DNA of 64,000 bases from positions 143,771-207,770 of the forward strand of contig CABIWW010000003.1 in assembly GCA_902362435.1 (NCBI GenBank), read 5' to 3'. Shown here piece after piece: positions 34,706-43,484 of this stretch. The DNA comes from Eubacteriaceae bacterium (GTDB lineage Bacteria > Bacillota > Clostridia > Peptostreptococcales > Anaerovoracaceae). The notes beneath the pieces are model-generated. The model saw only the letters and a list, made by a program, of their open reading frames with translations, searched no databases and was not told the DNA's origin. The stretch's first letter is position 1. Every line of letters starts with the position of its first letter. Made by a program: the position numbers and the translations under genes.

Positions 34706-35851
34706 TTACATCAGCTTGCGGAACAGGGTCTTGAAATCTTCGATCCCTGCATCCTTTGGATTTCCCGGTGCGCATGCATCTGCCTGTGCCGATTCTGCCA
34801 GGAACTCGAGATCTTCTTCTTTGAGAGCTTCCAGCTTAGTCGGTATGCCTACATCTTCGGAAAGCTTGCGCACTGCATCTACTGCCGCTTTGCGATATTC
34901 CTCCACCGACATGTCATCCACGCCTTTTACACCCATTGCTCTGGCGATCTCTCTGTATTTTTCACCGGTCTGGTCCGCATTGTACTCCATGACTATCGGT
35001 AAAGTCATCGCGCATGCAACTCCGTGAGGCGTGTCATATACTGCTCCGAGCGTGTGTGCCATCGAGTGAGCTATTCCAAGACCCACATTCGAGAATCCCA
35101 TACCTGCTATGTACTGTCCGAGAGCCATTCCTTCACGGCCTTCCTTTTCATTTGCAACAGCGCCTCTGAGCGATCTTGAAATGATCTCGATGGCCTTCAG
35201 ATGGAACATATCAGTCATCTCCCACGCAGCTTTCGTAGTATATCCCTCTATCGCATGTGTCAGAGCGTCCATTCCCGTCGAAGCAGTCAGGCCCTTAGGC
35301 ATGGACGACATCATATCAGGATCCACCACTGCCACTACCGGCATGTCATGGGGATCTACACATACGAATTTTCTCTTCTTCTCAACGTCTGTTATTACAT
35401 AGTTTATCGTCACTTCTGCTGCCGTGCCTGCAGTCGTAGGCACAGCGATTATAGGAACACATGGCTTCTTTGTAGGTGCGACGCCTTCAAGACTTCTCAC
35501 ATCCTCGAATTCCGGATTGTTTATTATGATACCGATAGCCTTGCACGTATCCATCGCCGAGCCGCCGCCTATAGCGATCATGCAGTCGGCATCTGCATCC
35601 CTGAATGCTTTCACACCATCCTGTACATTTTCGATAGTCGGATTTGCCTTGATATCCGAAAAGATCTCATACGGTATCCCCGCTGCATCCAGCACATCTG
35701 TGACTTTCGCTGTAGTGCCGTATTTCAGCAGGTGCGGTCCTGTGCATACAAGCGCTTTCCTGAAGCCTCTTGCTTTTACTTCTGTTGCGATTTCATTTAC
35801 TGCGCCTGCTCCATGATATGAAGTTTCATTTAACATAATTCTGTTAGCCAT
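34706..35851 (-). CDS. fucO: Lactaldehyde reductase / iron-containing alcohol dehydrogenase
   Basis: A 381-residue group III (iron) alcohol dehydrogenase, very close to E. coli FucO as I recall it: ANRIMLNET at the start, AIGGGSAMDTCKAIGII (NAD-binding), TTAGTAAEVTINYVITD and KRKFVCVDPHDMP. The metal ligands are in GMDALTHAIEGY and IAHSMAHTLGAVYDTPHG. It reduces lactaldehyde or similar to propane-1,2-diol, or acts in reverse. GGAGG precedes the ATG. A TetR-family gene lies upstream, with a palindrome between them. Confidence 0.92.
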   Translation of the reverse strand: MANRIMLNETSYHGAGAVNEIATEVKARGFRKALVCTGPHLLKYGTTAKVTDVLDAAGIPYEIFSDIKANPTIENVQDGVKAFRDADADCMIAIGGGSAMDTCKAIGIIINNPEFEDVRSLEGVAPTKKPCVPIIAVPTTAGTAAEVTINYVITDVEKKRKFVCVDPHDMPVVAVVDPDMMSSMPKGLTASTGMDALTHAIEGYTTKAAWEMTDMFHLKAIEIISRSLRGAVANEKEGREGMALGQYIAGMGFSNVGLGIAHSMAHTLGAVYDTPHGVACAMTLPIVMEYNADQTGEKYREIARAMGVKGVDDMSVEEYRKAAVDAVRKLSEDVGIPTKLEALKEEDLEFLAESAQADACAPGNPKDAGIEDFKTLFRKLM

Positions 35852-35919
35852 GATGATCCTCCTTCAGAAAAATCTGTATTCTTTTTATGTCTATATTTTA
35901 ACAATATCCCGCTGTTTAA

Positions 35920-35951
35920 AAAAGTGACAAATCTTTACGACTGTCACTTTT
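35920..35951. terminator. Perfect palindrome between fucO and the TetR gene
   Basis: AAAAGTGACA (35920-35929) and TGTCACTTTT (35942-35951), 12 bases apart. On the minus strand it follows the TetR stop and is followed by further T's, so it may be its terminator. It also lies about 70-100 bases upstream of fucO, near a TTGTCA-like -35, so it could act as an operator. Confidence 0.55.
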
Positions 35952-36000
35952 AAGGATATTTATTTTGAAAATCACTGCACGGAAACACCGCACATCATGG

Positions 36001-36543
36001 TCACTGAACCAGACCCTGCACCCTGAAAACTTCGGCGAGCACTGCAGGCATTGCCTCGACGAGACATTTTGCCATTTCTTCCGGGGTATACTCGATTTCT
36101 CCCGACACCCACCGCGTAGTCATATACACCGATCCGCGGCAGTACATTTCAAGGATAAAATTCAGCTCGCTGCTCAACGGCTCCTTCGTCCTGCTCTCTA
36201 TCATATTCGTGTAAAACGCATGTATCTCTCTGTAGTCATGATCTCTGAGACTGTTCTGATCATCATATCTGAAGGCCGCATCAAAGAAAAGCCGTTCATG
36301 TTCTATGAAGCGGAATTTCCTGACAAGGCTTTCGTATACAGTCTCTCCTGTTCCCATATGCTTGAAAGATTCGCTCAGGATCTTGTCAAAGTACCAGTTG
36401 ATCAAATCATATTTATCAAGGAAGTGCCTGTAAAACGTCTGTCTGGTCGTCCCGCATTCCTCGACGATCTCTTTCACTGTGACCTTTTCTACAGGCATAC
36501 GCTCCATGCACTTCTTCATTGCCGCCGCGAGCCTGTATTTCAT
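36001..36543 (-). CDS. TetR-family regulator with DhaS-like C-terminal domain
   Basis: The helix-turn-helix is VEKVTVKEIVEECGTTRQTFYRHFLDKYDLINW; the C-terminal part, with GSVYMTTRWVSGEIEYTPEEMAK, fits the TetR_C-type domain found in DhaS-like regulators. I chose the internal start at 36543 (MKYRLAAAMKK): it has AGGA about six bases upstream and matches family N-termini. An ATG at 36633 would add 30 unconserved residues, and the promoter mapped here puts the transcript start at about that base. It likely regulates fucO downstream. Confidence 0.82.
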   Translation of the reverse strand: MKYRLAAAMKKCMERMPVEKVTVKEIVEECGTTRQTFYRHFLDKYDLINWYFDKILSESFKHMGTGETVYESLVRKFRFIEHERLFFDAAFRYDDQNSLRDHDYREIHAFYTNMIESRTKEPLSSELNFILEMYCRGSVYMTTRWVSGEIEYTPEEMAKCLVEAMPAVLAEVFRVQGLVQ

Positions 36544-36639
36544 TTTTTCCTGCCGGCGATCCGGCTTTTTCTCAGCACTGTCAACACATGTGTCTTCTGC
36601 AGTGAGATTTTTTTCAATTCTGTCATTTACCATATCTGG

Positions 36640-36668
36640 ATTTTAACATCACCCCTGTATGGAGTCAA
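36640..36668 (-). promoter_or_regulatory. Sigma-A promoter of the TetR gene
   Basis: On the minus strand TTGACT and TAAAAT are separated by exactly 17 bases. The spacer contains one arm of a long inverted repeat. The predicted transcript begins near 36633. Confidence 0.65.
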
Positions 36669-36702
36669 TCACTAGCCGGTTTTATGACACAGGGGTGATG
36701 TT
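36645..36702. promoter_or_regulatory. Candidate operator pair: 14-bp inverted repeat
   Basis: AACATCACCCCTGT (36645-36658) and its perfect complement (36689-36702), 30 bases apart. One arm lies in the promoter spacer of the TetR gene, so binding there would block transcription. This suggests autoregulation with two sites. Confidence 0.6.
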
Positions 36703-36708
36703 TTTCTC

Positions 36709-36761
36709 ATTTCAGCCATAATTGATGTCATAACTGTGGTGTATAGCGGAAATCTGGAAAT
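36709..36761. repeat. Palindromic repeat family copy D
   Basis: Starts ATTTCAGCCAT and ends GCGGAAATCTGGAAAT, 53 bases as in copy A. Confidence 0.7.
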
Positions 36762-36825
36762 ATATGAGAGTATGAAATCGCATTGAGCGGTTCTTAAGAG
36801 ATTTCAGACATCTTCCCGGCCTGCG

Positions 36826-36869
36826 TTCAGCCATAAACAGCATTCTTTACAATAAATACGGCTGAAATT
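36826..36869. repeat. Palindromic repeat family copy E
   Basis: TTCAGCCAT at the left, CGGCTGAAAT at the right, about 25 unrelated bases between. Confidence 0.6.
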
Positions 36870-36928
36870 TTCCATAAATATACAGATGATGATCATGTCC
36901 TTTTCTTTTCATTTGATATTTCTGGAAT

Positions 36929-36973
36929 ATTTCAGCCATACACGAGACCTCAAAGTGGGATCATGGCTGAAAT
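36929..36973. repeat. Palindromic repeat family copy F
   Basis: ATTTCAGCCAT and ATGGCTGAAAT form a perfect 11-bp inverted repeat with 23 bases between. Best-preserved hairpin of the family. It lies upstream of the aminotransferase gene at 37083. Confidence 0.75.
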
Positions 36974-37082
36974 CAGTGCGACAAAGCTGCAAAGCTGAAA
37001 AAACAATGCGGCGTATCGAACGTTCAAAACCGTTTGAAAATATGCTATACTTGTCCGGTAGAAAAGATGCAGGAGGGGTATC

Positions 37083-38246
37083 ATGCCTAGATTATCATCA
37101 AGAACAGAAACTTTTACAGAATCGGTAATACGTCACATGACAAGAGTCGCGAACGAACATGGCGCAATAAATCTTTCACAGGGATTTCCTGATTTCGATC
37201 CTCCGAAAGAACTGACAGAACGCCTTTCACAGGTCGCACTGGATGGGCCGCATCAGTATGCGCTCACATGGGGTGCGCAGAATTTTCGCGAGGCGATCGC
37301 CGAAAAGCATGAGCATTTCTCGGGGATGAAGATCGATCCGGACTCTGAGATCGTTGCCACATGCGGCAGTACGGAAGCGATGATGGCTGCGATGATGTCC
37401 GTATGCGACCCCGGTGACAAAGTAGTAGTATTCTCGCCGTTTTACGAAAACTACGGAGCTGACGCTATATTGAGCGGAGCGGAACCGATATTCGTTCCTT
37501 TGAAACCGCCTGCATTCACATTCGACGCCAACGAGCTTGAATCTGCTCTCAGTCAGCCCGGCGTAAAAGCGCTCATACTCTGCAACCCGTCGAATCCATG
37601 CGGCAAGGTCTTCTCTCGCGAAGAGCTGTCGATCATCGCCGGACTTGCGATAAAATACGATCTGTTCGTGATCACTGACGAGGTCTACGAACATATAATC
37701 TACAAACCGTACGAGCATGTTTATATATCTGCGCTACCGGGGATGCGCGAGCGAACGATCATCTGCAATTCGCTTTCCAAGACATATTCCATAACGGGCT
37801 GGCGTCTTGGCTACGTCATGGCGTCTCCCGATGTGATCGATCGTGTGAAAAAAGTCCACGATTTTCTGACAGTAGGCGCTGCTGCGCCGCTCATGGAATC
37901 TGCCGTGACTTGCCTGAGATTTGACGATCGCTACTATGAATGGCTGCAGAACAAATACACTCACATGAAAAATCTGTTCACTGACGGTCTCCGTGATCTG
38001 GGACTCACTTTCACTGAACCTCAGGGAGCATACTATGTTCTTGTCGACATATCTGAATTCGGATACGAAGACGACACGGAATTCTGCCTCGACCTGATCC
38101 GTAAAGTCGGAGTGGCTGCAGTGCCCGGATCGAGCTTCTTCCGCGAAAACATAAATCATCTGATACGCTTTCATTTTGCAAAACAGGATGAGACGCTGAA
38201 CAATGTACTTGAAAGACTTGCCGGCATACGAATGCTGAAAAAATAG
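37083..38246 (+). CDS. Class I/II PLP-dependent aminotransferase
   Basis: A 387-residue fold-type I aminotransferase of the AspC/MalY-KAT type. It shows INLSQGFPDFDPPKEL, the CNPSNPCGKVFSREEL region, ITDEVYEHIIY and the PLP lysine in NSLSKTYSITGWRLGYV. It likely transaminates aromatic amino acids, methionine or kynurenine with a 2-oxoacid. AGGAGGGG lies five bases before the ATG. It is a single-gene unit with its own upstream repeats. Confidence 0.9.
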   Translation: MPRLSSRTETFTESVIRHMTRVANEHGAINLSQGFPDFDPPKELTERLSQVALDGPHQYALTWGAQNFREAIAEKHEHFSGMKIDPDSEIVATCGSTEAMMAAMMSVCDPGDKVVVFSPFYENYGADAILSGAEPIFVPLKPPAFTFDANELESALSQPGVKALILCNPSNPCGKVFSREELSIIAGLAIKYDLFVITDEVYEHIIYKPYEHVYISALPGMRERTIICNSLSKTYSITGWRLGYVMASPDVIDRVKKVHDFLTVGAAAPLMESAVTCLRFDDRYYEWLQNKYTHMKNLFTDGLRDLGLTFTEPQGAYYVLVDISEFGYEDDTEFCLDLIRKVGVAAVPGSSFFRENINHLIRFHFAKQDETLNNVLERLAGIRMLKK

Positions 38247-38283
38247 GTGAAATTTTCGCCAAAAAATACAGAGGCTGCAGAGC

Positions 38284-39057
38284 CTATATGAAGAACTCTG
38301 CAGCTTTTCTGTTTTCACACACCGGTTTCATTTTCTCGATAAGCCCGTATACAAATTCGTCAGGCAAATGTCGGCACCCGTTCTTGCAGATTGAAATGCA
38401 CCTCATACAGTTGACGCATATTTCCATGTCAGTCTGGAAATCATCTGCTGAAATCGCATTTACAGGACATTCCGCCGCGCACAATCCGCAGCCTGCGCAC
38501 CTGCTTTTTTCAAACAGAACGGGGGCTTTTAGCACGTGATACTCCTTATATGGATGATTCCCCGGCAACTCCGGCGAGTTGAAATCACCAGAGTAAACCT
38601 TTGTGCGAATACGCTCGGAAAAAGCTCTGATCTCCGCACGATCCGCTTCATCCGGCCTGCCTGCTCCGTAGACATGCATGATGTTGTGTTCAGCTACAAC
38701 TGCTGCAGCGCCGATCACCCTGAACCCGCATCCGTCACACACATCTGCCAGCTCCAGCAGAGAATCCTCAAATGCGCGATTTCCATAGCTCACACATATG
38801 ATCGCAGGAACGTCATGCGCCCGGATCTTCTTCATGCGTTCCACAGCCGTCTGCGGAACACGTCCGCCATAGCATGGCACTGAAACAACTGCGATACAGT
38901 CAGCAGACAGCGTAACGGTCTCAACTGCGGTATCACAGAGGTCGATTTCTTTAATCTCGCTGCACTGTTTATCACCACTCAGTACCTCAGCTATCTGATA
39001 TGAAATTTTTCTGCTCTGCCCCGTTGGGCTGAATGTTATGCTGTAAATATTGTGCAT
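38284..39057 (-). CDS. EFR1-type flavodoxin-ferredoxin fusion
   Basis: A 257-residue protein. The N-terminal flavodoxin-like domain shows TFSPTGQSRKI and VVSVPCYGGRVPQTAVERM. Two [4Fe-4S] motifs follow: CAGCGLCAAECP (about 190-205) and CVNCMRCISICKNGC. This arrangement is typical of EFR1-family ferredoxins found next to anaerobic redox enzymes. The start at 39057 (MHNIYSI) has GGAGG directly upstream; the longer frame adds eight residues without such a site. Electron partner unknown. Confidence 0.87.
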   Translation of the reverse strand: MHNIYSITFSPTGQSRKISYQIAEVLSGDKQCSEIKEIDLCDTAVETVTLSADCIAVVSVPCYGGRVPQTAVERMKKIRAHDVPAIICVSYGNRAFEDSLLELADVCDGCGFRVIGAAAVVAEHNIMHVYGAGRPDEADRAEIRAFSERIRTKVYSGDFNSPELPGNHPYKEYHVLKAPVLFEKSRCAGCGLCAAECPVNAISADDFQTDMEICVNCMRCISICKNGCRHLPDEFVYGLIEKMKPVCENRKAAEFFI

Positions 39058-39098
39058 AAAACCTCCTTTTCTGATTTTCACTTAATAGATCATAATCT

Positions 39099-39359
39099 TC
39101 AATTTCTCTCTTCACCATTGCCAATTACTATCATTTTGCCAACATCGGCAAAATGTTCTTCAACAAGATTATTGCTGTTTTTACAAGCTTCTTGTGCCTT
39201 AAGAATAACCTCTTTGAATCGCCTCCACTGTGAATATTCCAAGATGCTTTGCAATTCTCTGGCATACCAAAATTCCTGTCCGAATTCATTCACATGTTTT
39301 ATGTTTTCAAATATAGCTTCGCTGTATTTTTCAATTTGATTAGTGGTCAAATCAATCAC
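39099..39359 (-). pseudogene. Truncated dinD-like gene with an SOS box
   Basis: 86 residues match the N-terminal third of DNA-damage-inducible protein D: EFWYARELQSILEYSQWRRFKEVILKAQEACKNS, then VEEHFADVGKMIVIG. DinD is normally about 280 residues; this ends at EERN followed by a stop and has no C-terminal part downstream. A GTG start is the first in-frame codon, but a TTG nine bases later has better ribosome-site spacing. A LexA/DinR box and an extended -10 promoter remain upstream, so the fragment may still be SOS-expressed. Confidence 0.75.
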
Positions 39360-39374
39360 CCCTCTTCGTACTAA

Positions 39375-39406
39375 ATTATATCATAAACACCATCGAACAT
39401 TCGTTC
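39375..39406 (-). promoter_or_regulatory. LexA/DinR (SOS) box with extended -10 promoter
   Basis: GAACATTCGTTC (39395-39406) matches the Gram-positive SOS box GAAC-N4-GTTC exactly. On the minus strand a TGATATAAT extended -10 follows at 39375-39383. The box overlaps the -35 region, so LexA binding would block this promoter. Confidence 0.75.
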
Positions 39407-39482
39407 TTCAGTCAATTCTCATTAGGTAATCGTCCATCTTTATTACGGGCAGTTTTTAATATCCTTTTCGCAAGGTCTCAAG

Positions 39483-39690
39483 TTACTTGTCATCGGAGAG
39501 CTTTTCTATCATTTCTGTAACAACAGACCCCATTAGCATAGATTCCGCATTCTCTGATGATATGACAGGTTTTCCCGTTTTCTCTTCTATCTCTTTTCTC
39601 GCATTTCCTGCGGCACGCCGTACTCCTCGACAGCCCCCTTGATCTTATCCTGCTCTTCATCTGTGCACAGCACATATAAAGCTGCGCAGG
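39483..39690 (-). pseudogene. Frameshifted 3' end of a gene, antirepressor-like
   Basis: Two overlapping minus-strand frames each read like protein: LYVLCTDEEQDKIKG then EEYGVPQE, and in the next frame NARKEIEEKTGKPVIS followed by SENAESMLMGSVVTE to a TAA at 39483. The second is reminiscent of Bro/antirepressor-type C-termini. A one-base frame change separates them. It is probably debris of a phage-like gene beside the dinD fragment. Confidence 0.4.
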
Positions 39691-39693
39691 ACT

Positions 39694-41088
39694 TTACACG
39701 ATATGCATGATCTGTATCAGCAGCAGCCAGGCGAGACCGTAATATGTCACTACCGCAACCAGATCGTTCACAGTAGTGATCAGCGGGCCCGACGCTACCG
39801 CCGGATCGACTTTGATCTTATGGAAAAACAGCGGCACCAGAGTACCTACCAGACTCGAGATCACCATGGCGACCAGCAGAGACACACCGACACATCCCGC
39901 TATCAGGAACGCATGTCCTGCACCATAGCCTTTGAACAGATCTATATAGATCCCCAGAAATGCCACAGTCATGATGCCGAGCAGCAGACCGTTGCCGAAA
40001 CCGACCCTGATCTCTTTCCATATCAGCCCGAGCTTTTCTCTTCTGCCCAGCTTTTCATCCATAAGCACTCTGATAGTTACTGCCAGCGACTGCGTGCCTA
40101 CATTTCCGGCCATATCCAGTATCAGTGACTGGAAGCATATCACGACCGGAAGCACTGCGACTACACCCTCGAAAGCTCCGACCACCGAGGACACGACCAT
40201 ACCGAGAAAGAGCAGCACGACCAGCCACGGAAGCCTTTTCTTCATGCTTTCTTTCATCGTCTCTTTGAGATCCTCTTCCGCTGTCAGACCTGCAAGCTTT
40301 GCATAATCCTCTCCCATTTCATCGTCCACAGCTTCGATGATATCCTGAGCCGTCAGGATACCGATCAGCTTTTTCTGCTCATCCACCACCGGCAGCGAAT
40401 CCTCCGCATAGTCCTTGATGAGCTCGATGCAGTCAGAGATCTTCTTCCCGGCAGACAGATACGGGTACGAAAAGCTTATGAGTGCATCCAGATCATCACC
40501 TGCTCTCGCTATTATCAGATCTTTCAGGTCGACAGCGCCGACAAAAATGCCGTTTTCATCAACGACATATATAGTAGAGATGTTGTCATGCTCGCCCGCC
40601 TGCTTCACCAGTTCGTGCATGGCCCGGCGGATATCCAGATTTTCGGATATGCATATATAGTTAGTCGTCATCAGACTGCCGATCTGATCTTCGGCATACG
40701 AATGTATCAGGCGTATGTCCGCCTTGATATCCTCCCTCAGGACAGGCGCCAGCTGCGCCTTTACATCATCATCTATATGCTCCAGAAGGTCTACCGCATC
40801 ATCGGAATCCATCTCATTGATGACGGCCGCCAGCCTCTCGATGCCAAGCTCCTCCGCATAGCTCTCCGGATCATCCATATATGATATGATCTCCGCGATC
40901 CACTCTGCTCCCATGAGCTCGTACAGGCTGTCGCGTTCCTCTGCTGTCAGCAGCATCATACTCTGCGCTATATCATTCGCATGGTAGCTTCGCAGCTGCT
41001 CTTTTATCGCTTCACCGCTGCTGCCGCTTCTGATGATATCTACGATCTCTTCTATGAAGATCGGTTCCTTCAACACTTTCTTTTCCAT
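39694..41088 (-). CDS. mgtE: Magnesium transporter MgtE
   Basis: A 464-residue Mg2+ channel. The N domain (about 1-135, helical repeats like EELGIERLAAVINEMDSDDAVDLLEHI), two CBS domains (about 140-260; GAVDLKDLI, LIGILTAQDIIEAV) and five C-terminal helices with the pore signature QSLILDMAGNVGTQSLAVTIR are all present. The CBS/N domains close the channel when cytosolic Mg2+ is high. The gene starts one base after the pdxR stop, so the two are co-transcribed; no M-box leader can fit there. Confidence 0.93.
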   Translation of the reverse strand: MEKKVLKEPIFIEEIVDIIRSGSSGEAIKEQLRSYHANDIAQSMMLLTAEERDSLYELMGAEWIAEIISYMDDPESYAEELGIERLAAVINEMDSDDAVDLLEHIDDDVKAQLAPVLREDIKADIRLIHSYAEDQIGSLMTTNYICISENLDIRRAMHELVKQAGEHDNISTIYVVDENGIFVGAVDLKDLIIARAGDDLDALISFSYPYLSAGKKISDCIELIKDYAEDSLPVVDEQKKLIGILTAQDIIEAVDDEMGEDYAKLAGLTAEEDLKETMKESMKKRLPWLVVLLFLGMVVSSVVGAFEGVVAVLPVVICFQSLILDMAGNVGTQSLAVTIRVLMDEKLGRREKLGLIWKEIRVGFGNGLLLGIMTVAFLGIYIDLFKGYGAGHAFLIAGCVGVSLLVAMVISSLVGTLVPLFFHKIKVDPAVASGPLITTVNDLVAVVTYYGLAWLLLIQIMHIV

Positions 41089-41089
41089 T

Positions 41090-42490
41090 TCAAACCTCCG
41101 TTTCCTCCCTGAAAACTCTCAGTGCCCCTTCGATCCTGTCAGCATCTATGTTCGAATAGTTGAATATGAACTGATGCTCAATGCCGTCTTTTCCGAGCAT
41201 CTCGTAATCGCTCACCGCAGAAATCTTCAGCCCTCTTTTCTTCAGACGTTCCTTGATGACGCCATCAGGAAGCCCTGTATTTATCTCAAATATAAAGTGC
41301 AGTCCCGAGTCGTTCTCGATTATCCTGTACATGCCGGCCGTGAATGTGTTCTTTATGATCTCCAGCACGCGTGCCCTTTTACGCCCGTAAAAAAGCCTCA
41401 TCCTGTTGATGTGTTTCTCAAAATGCCCCTGCTTCATGAACTGCGCCAGGATGTACTGCTCAAAATTCGAGACCGTGCATGCATAAAACGACAGTGTCTC
41501 GTAGAACCGGTTCGCCAGATGCACCGGAAGCACCATGTAGCTTATTCGGATCGTCGGTGCCAGAGACTTTGAAAAAGTATTCATATAGATCACCTTCTCG
41601 CACCCGTCTATCGAAAACAACGTGGGGATCGGCCTCCCTCCGACTCTGAATTCACTGTCGTAATCGTCTTCTATGATATATCTGCCCTCGCTCTCGTTCG
41701 CCCATGACAGCAACTCGTATCTCCTGCTCGCCGGCATCGTGATCCCGGTCGGAAAATGGTGATTCGGGGATATATGCGCTACATCTGCTTCCGAAGCCCT
41801 GAGCCCCTGGACCGTCACTCCGCATCCATCGATCCACGCAAAACGGCAGGTAATGTCGTGTTTTCCATAAATATGCACGAGCTTGTTGTAGCCCGGATTT
41901 TCTATCGCGTATATGCGATCTTTTCCCAGCAGCTGGATGAGCACACCGTACAGATACTCGGTACCTGCCCCGATGACGATCTGATCCGGATCCACCAGCA
42001 TGCCGCGAAAAGACTGCAGATGCTCTGCGATAGCTTCTCTGAGAAGCTTTACTCCTCCGGCCGGAGCGATCTGCATCAGCTCCCTCTCACGGTTCGCAAT
42101 GACATCTCTTGACACCCTTGCCCACACGGAAAGCGGAAAGTTCGCCGGATTCATGCCATTGTCGGACAGGTCATATATGTAATCACCATCGTTCTCCGGT
42201 ATGCGTATATCATATGATACATCCGCCTTCGCCGATACCGCCGCCATCCCCTCTATATCTGCCACATAGTAGCCTGTCTTGGGGATGGTATACACATACC
42301 CCTCGCTTATCAGCTGGTCATATGCATTCTGTATCGTAATGGTACTGATCCCGTTATTGCGTGCGAACGACCGCTTCGACGGAAGCTTCTCGCCCGGCGC
42401 CAGGACTCCTGAAATTATGTCCTTTTTTATACATCTGTAAACGTAATTGTAGAGTGGTCCCTCTACATTTTCAAAATCATATGTAAGCAC
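41090..42490 (-). CDS. pdxR: MocR/GntR-family regulator of pdxST
   Basis: A 466-residue fusion of a GntR winged helix (about 15-75; LPSKRSFARNNGISTITIQNAYDQL) with an aminotransferase-like domain that keeps the PLP lysine (MNTFSKSLAPTIRISY) and AGTEYLYGV. It is divergent from pdxS with a 107-base gap, the standard place for PdxR, which senses PLP and activates or represses pdxST. Operator half-sites could not be assigned with confidence. The gene forms a unit with mgtE downstream. Confidence 0.88.
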   Translation of the reverse strand: MLTYDFENVEGPLYNYVYRCIKKDIISGVLAPGEKLPSKRSFARNNGISTITIQNAYDQLISEGYVYTIPKTGYYVADIEGMAAVSAKADVSYDIRIPENDGDYIYDLSDNGMNPANFPLSVWARVSRDVIANRERELMQIAPAGGVKLLREAIAEHLQSFRGMLVDPDQIVIGAGTEYLYGVLIQLLGKDRIYAIENPGYNKLVHIYGKHDITCRFAWIDGCGVTVQGLRASEADVAHISPNHHFPTGITMPASRRYELLSWANESEGRYIIEDDYDSEFRVGGRPIPTLFSIDGCEKVIYMNTFSKSLAPTIRISYMVLPVHLANRFYETLSFYACTVSNFEQYILAQFMKQGHFEKHINRMRLFYGRKRARVLEIIKNTFTAGMYRIIENDSGLHFIFEINTGLPDGVIKERLKKRGLKISAVSDYEMLGKDGIEHQFIFNYSNIDADRIEGALRVFREETEV

Positions 42491-42597
42491 GATCTTCCCC
42501 TGTCTCTGGCATGTTTTTTAATCTCTATTTGAGTGTTTTTTTATAACCAGATCCATTATATGATTTCATTACGCAAAACACAAGGAGGTATTAAGAA

Positions 42598-43482
42598 ATG
42601 GATAAAACTCAGAAAACTCAGTACGAATTGAATAAAGGACTCGCACAGATGCTCAAAGGCGGAGTGATCATGGATGTCACTACTCCGGAGCAGGCAAAGA
42701 TCGCAGAAGCAGCCGGTGCATGCGCTGTAATGGCACTCGAGCGTATCCCTGCGGATATCCGCGCCGCCGGCGGTGTATCCAGGATGAGCGATCCGAAAAT
42801 GATAAAAGGTATACAGGAGGCAGTCAGCATCCCTGTAATGGCAAAATGCCGTATCGGACACTTCGTAGAGGCTCAGATACTCGAGGCCATCGAGATAGAC
42901 TACATAGATGAATCCGAAGTGCTCTCTCCGGCCGATGACGTATATCATATCGACAAGACTCAGTTCAAAGTCCCGTTCGTCTGCGGTGCGAGAGATCTCG
43001 GCGAAGCGCTGAGAAGGATCAGTGAGGGCGCTGCGATGATAAGAACAAAAGGCGAACCTGGTACCGGTGATGTCGTTCAGGCTGTCCGCCACATCAGGAA
43101 AATGAATGCACAGATCAGAAGGATCACTTCTATGAGAAATGACGAGCTGTTTGAAGAAGCAAAGCAGCTGCAGGTCCCTTACGAGCTGGTACAGTATGTA
43201 CACGACAACGGCAAGCTCCCGGTAGTTAATTTCGCTGCAGGCGGTGTCGCAACTCCTGCGGATGCGGCGCTCATGATGCAGCTCGGCGCAGAGGGTGTAT
43301 TCGTAGGCTCCGGCATATTCAAGTCCGGCGATCCTGCAAAGCGCGCGGCAGCGATCGTCCAGGCTGTTACGAATTATCAGGACTCAAAGCTCATCGCTTC
43401 ACTCTCCGAAGACCTGGGAGAAGCGATGGTCGGTATCAATGCCGATGAGATCCAGCTCATCATGGAAGAAAGAGGTAAATAG
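42598..43482 (+). CDS. pdxS: Pyridoxal 5'-phosphate synthase, PdxS subunit
   Basis: A 294-residue (beta/alpha)8 synthase that joins ribose 5-phosphate, glyceraldehyde 3-phosphate and ammonia to make PLP. Typical parts are [55 protein letters not shown] (active-site Lys), [10 protein letters not shown] and [26 protein letters not shown] lies nine bases before the ATG. pdxT follows after two bases, and PdxT supplies the ammonia. Confidence 0.97.
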   Translation: MDKTQKTQYELNKGLAQMLKGGVIMDVTTPEQAKIAEAAGACAVMALERIPADIRAAGGVSRMSDPKMIKGIQEAVSIPVMAKCRIGHFVEAQILEAIEIDYIDESEVLSPADDVYHIDKTQFKVPFVCGARDLGEALRRISEGAAMIRTKGEPGTGDVVQAVRHIRKMNAQIRRITSMRNDELFEEAKQLQVPYELVQYVHDNGKLPVVNFAAGGVATPADAALMMQLGAEGVFVGSGIFKSGDPAKRAAAIVQAVTNYQDSKLIASLSEDLGEAMVGINADEIQLIMEERGK

Positions 43483-43484
43483 TC

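Noticed and set aside
41090..41098. M-box leader for mgtE
   Set aside because: mgtE begins one base after the pdxR stop, so no leader can fit there.
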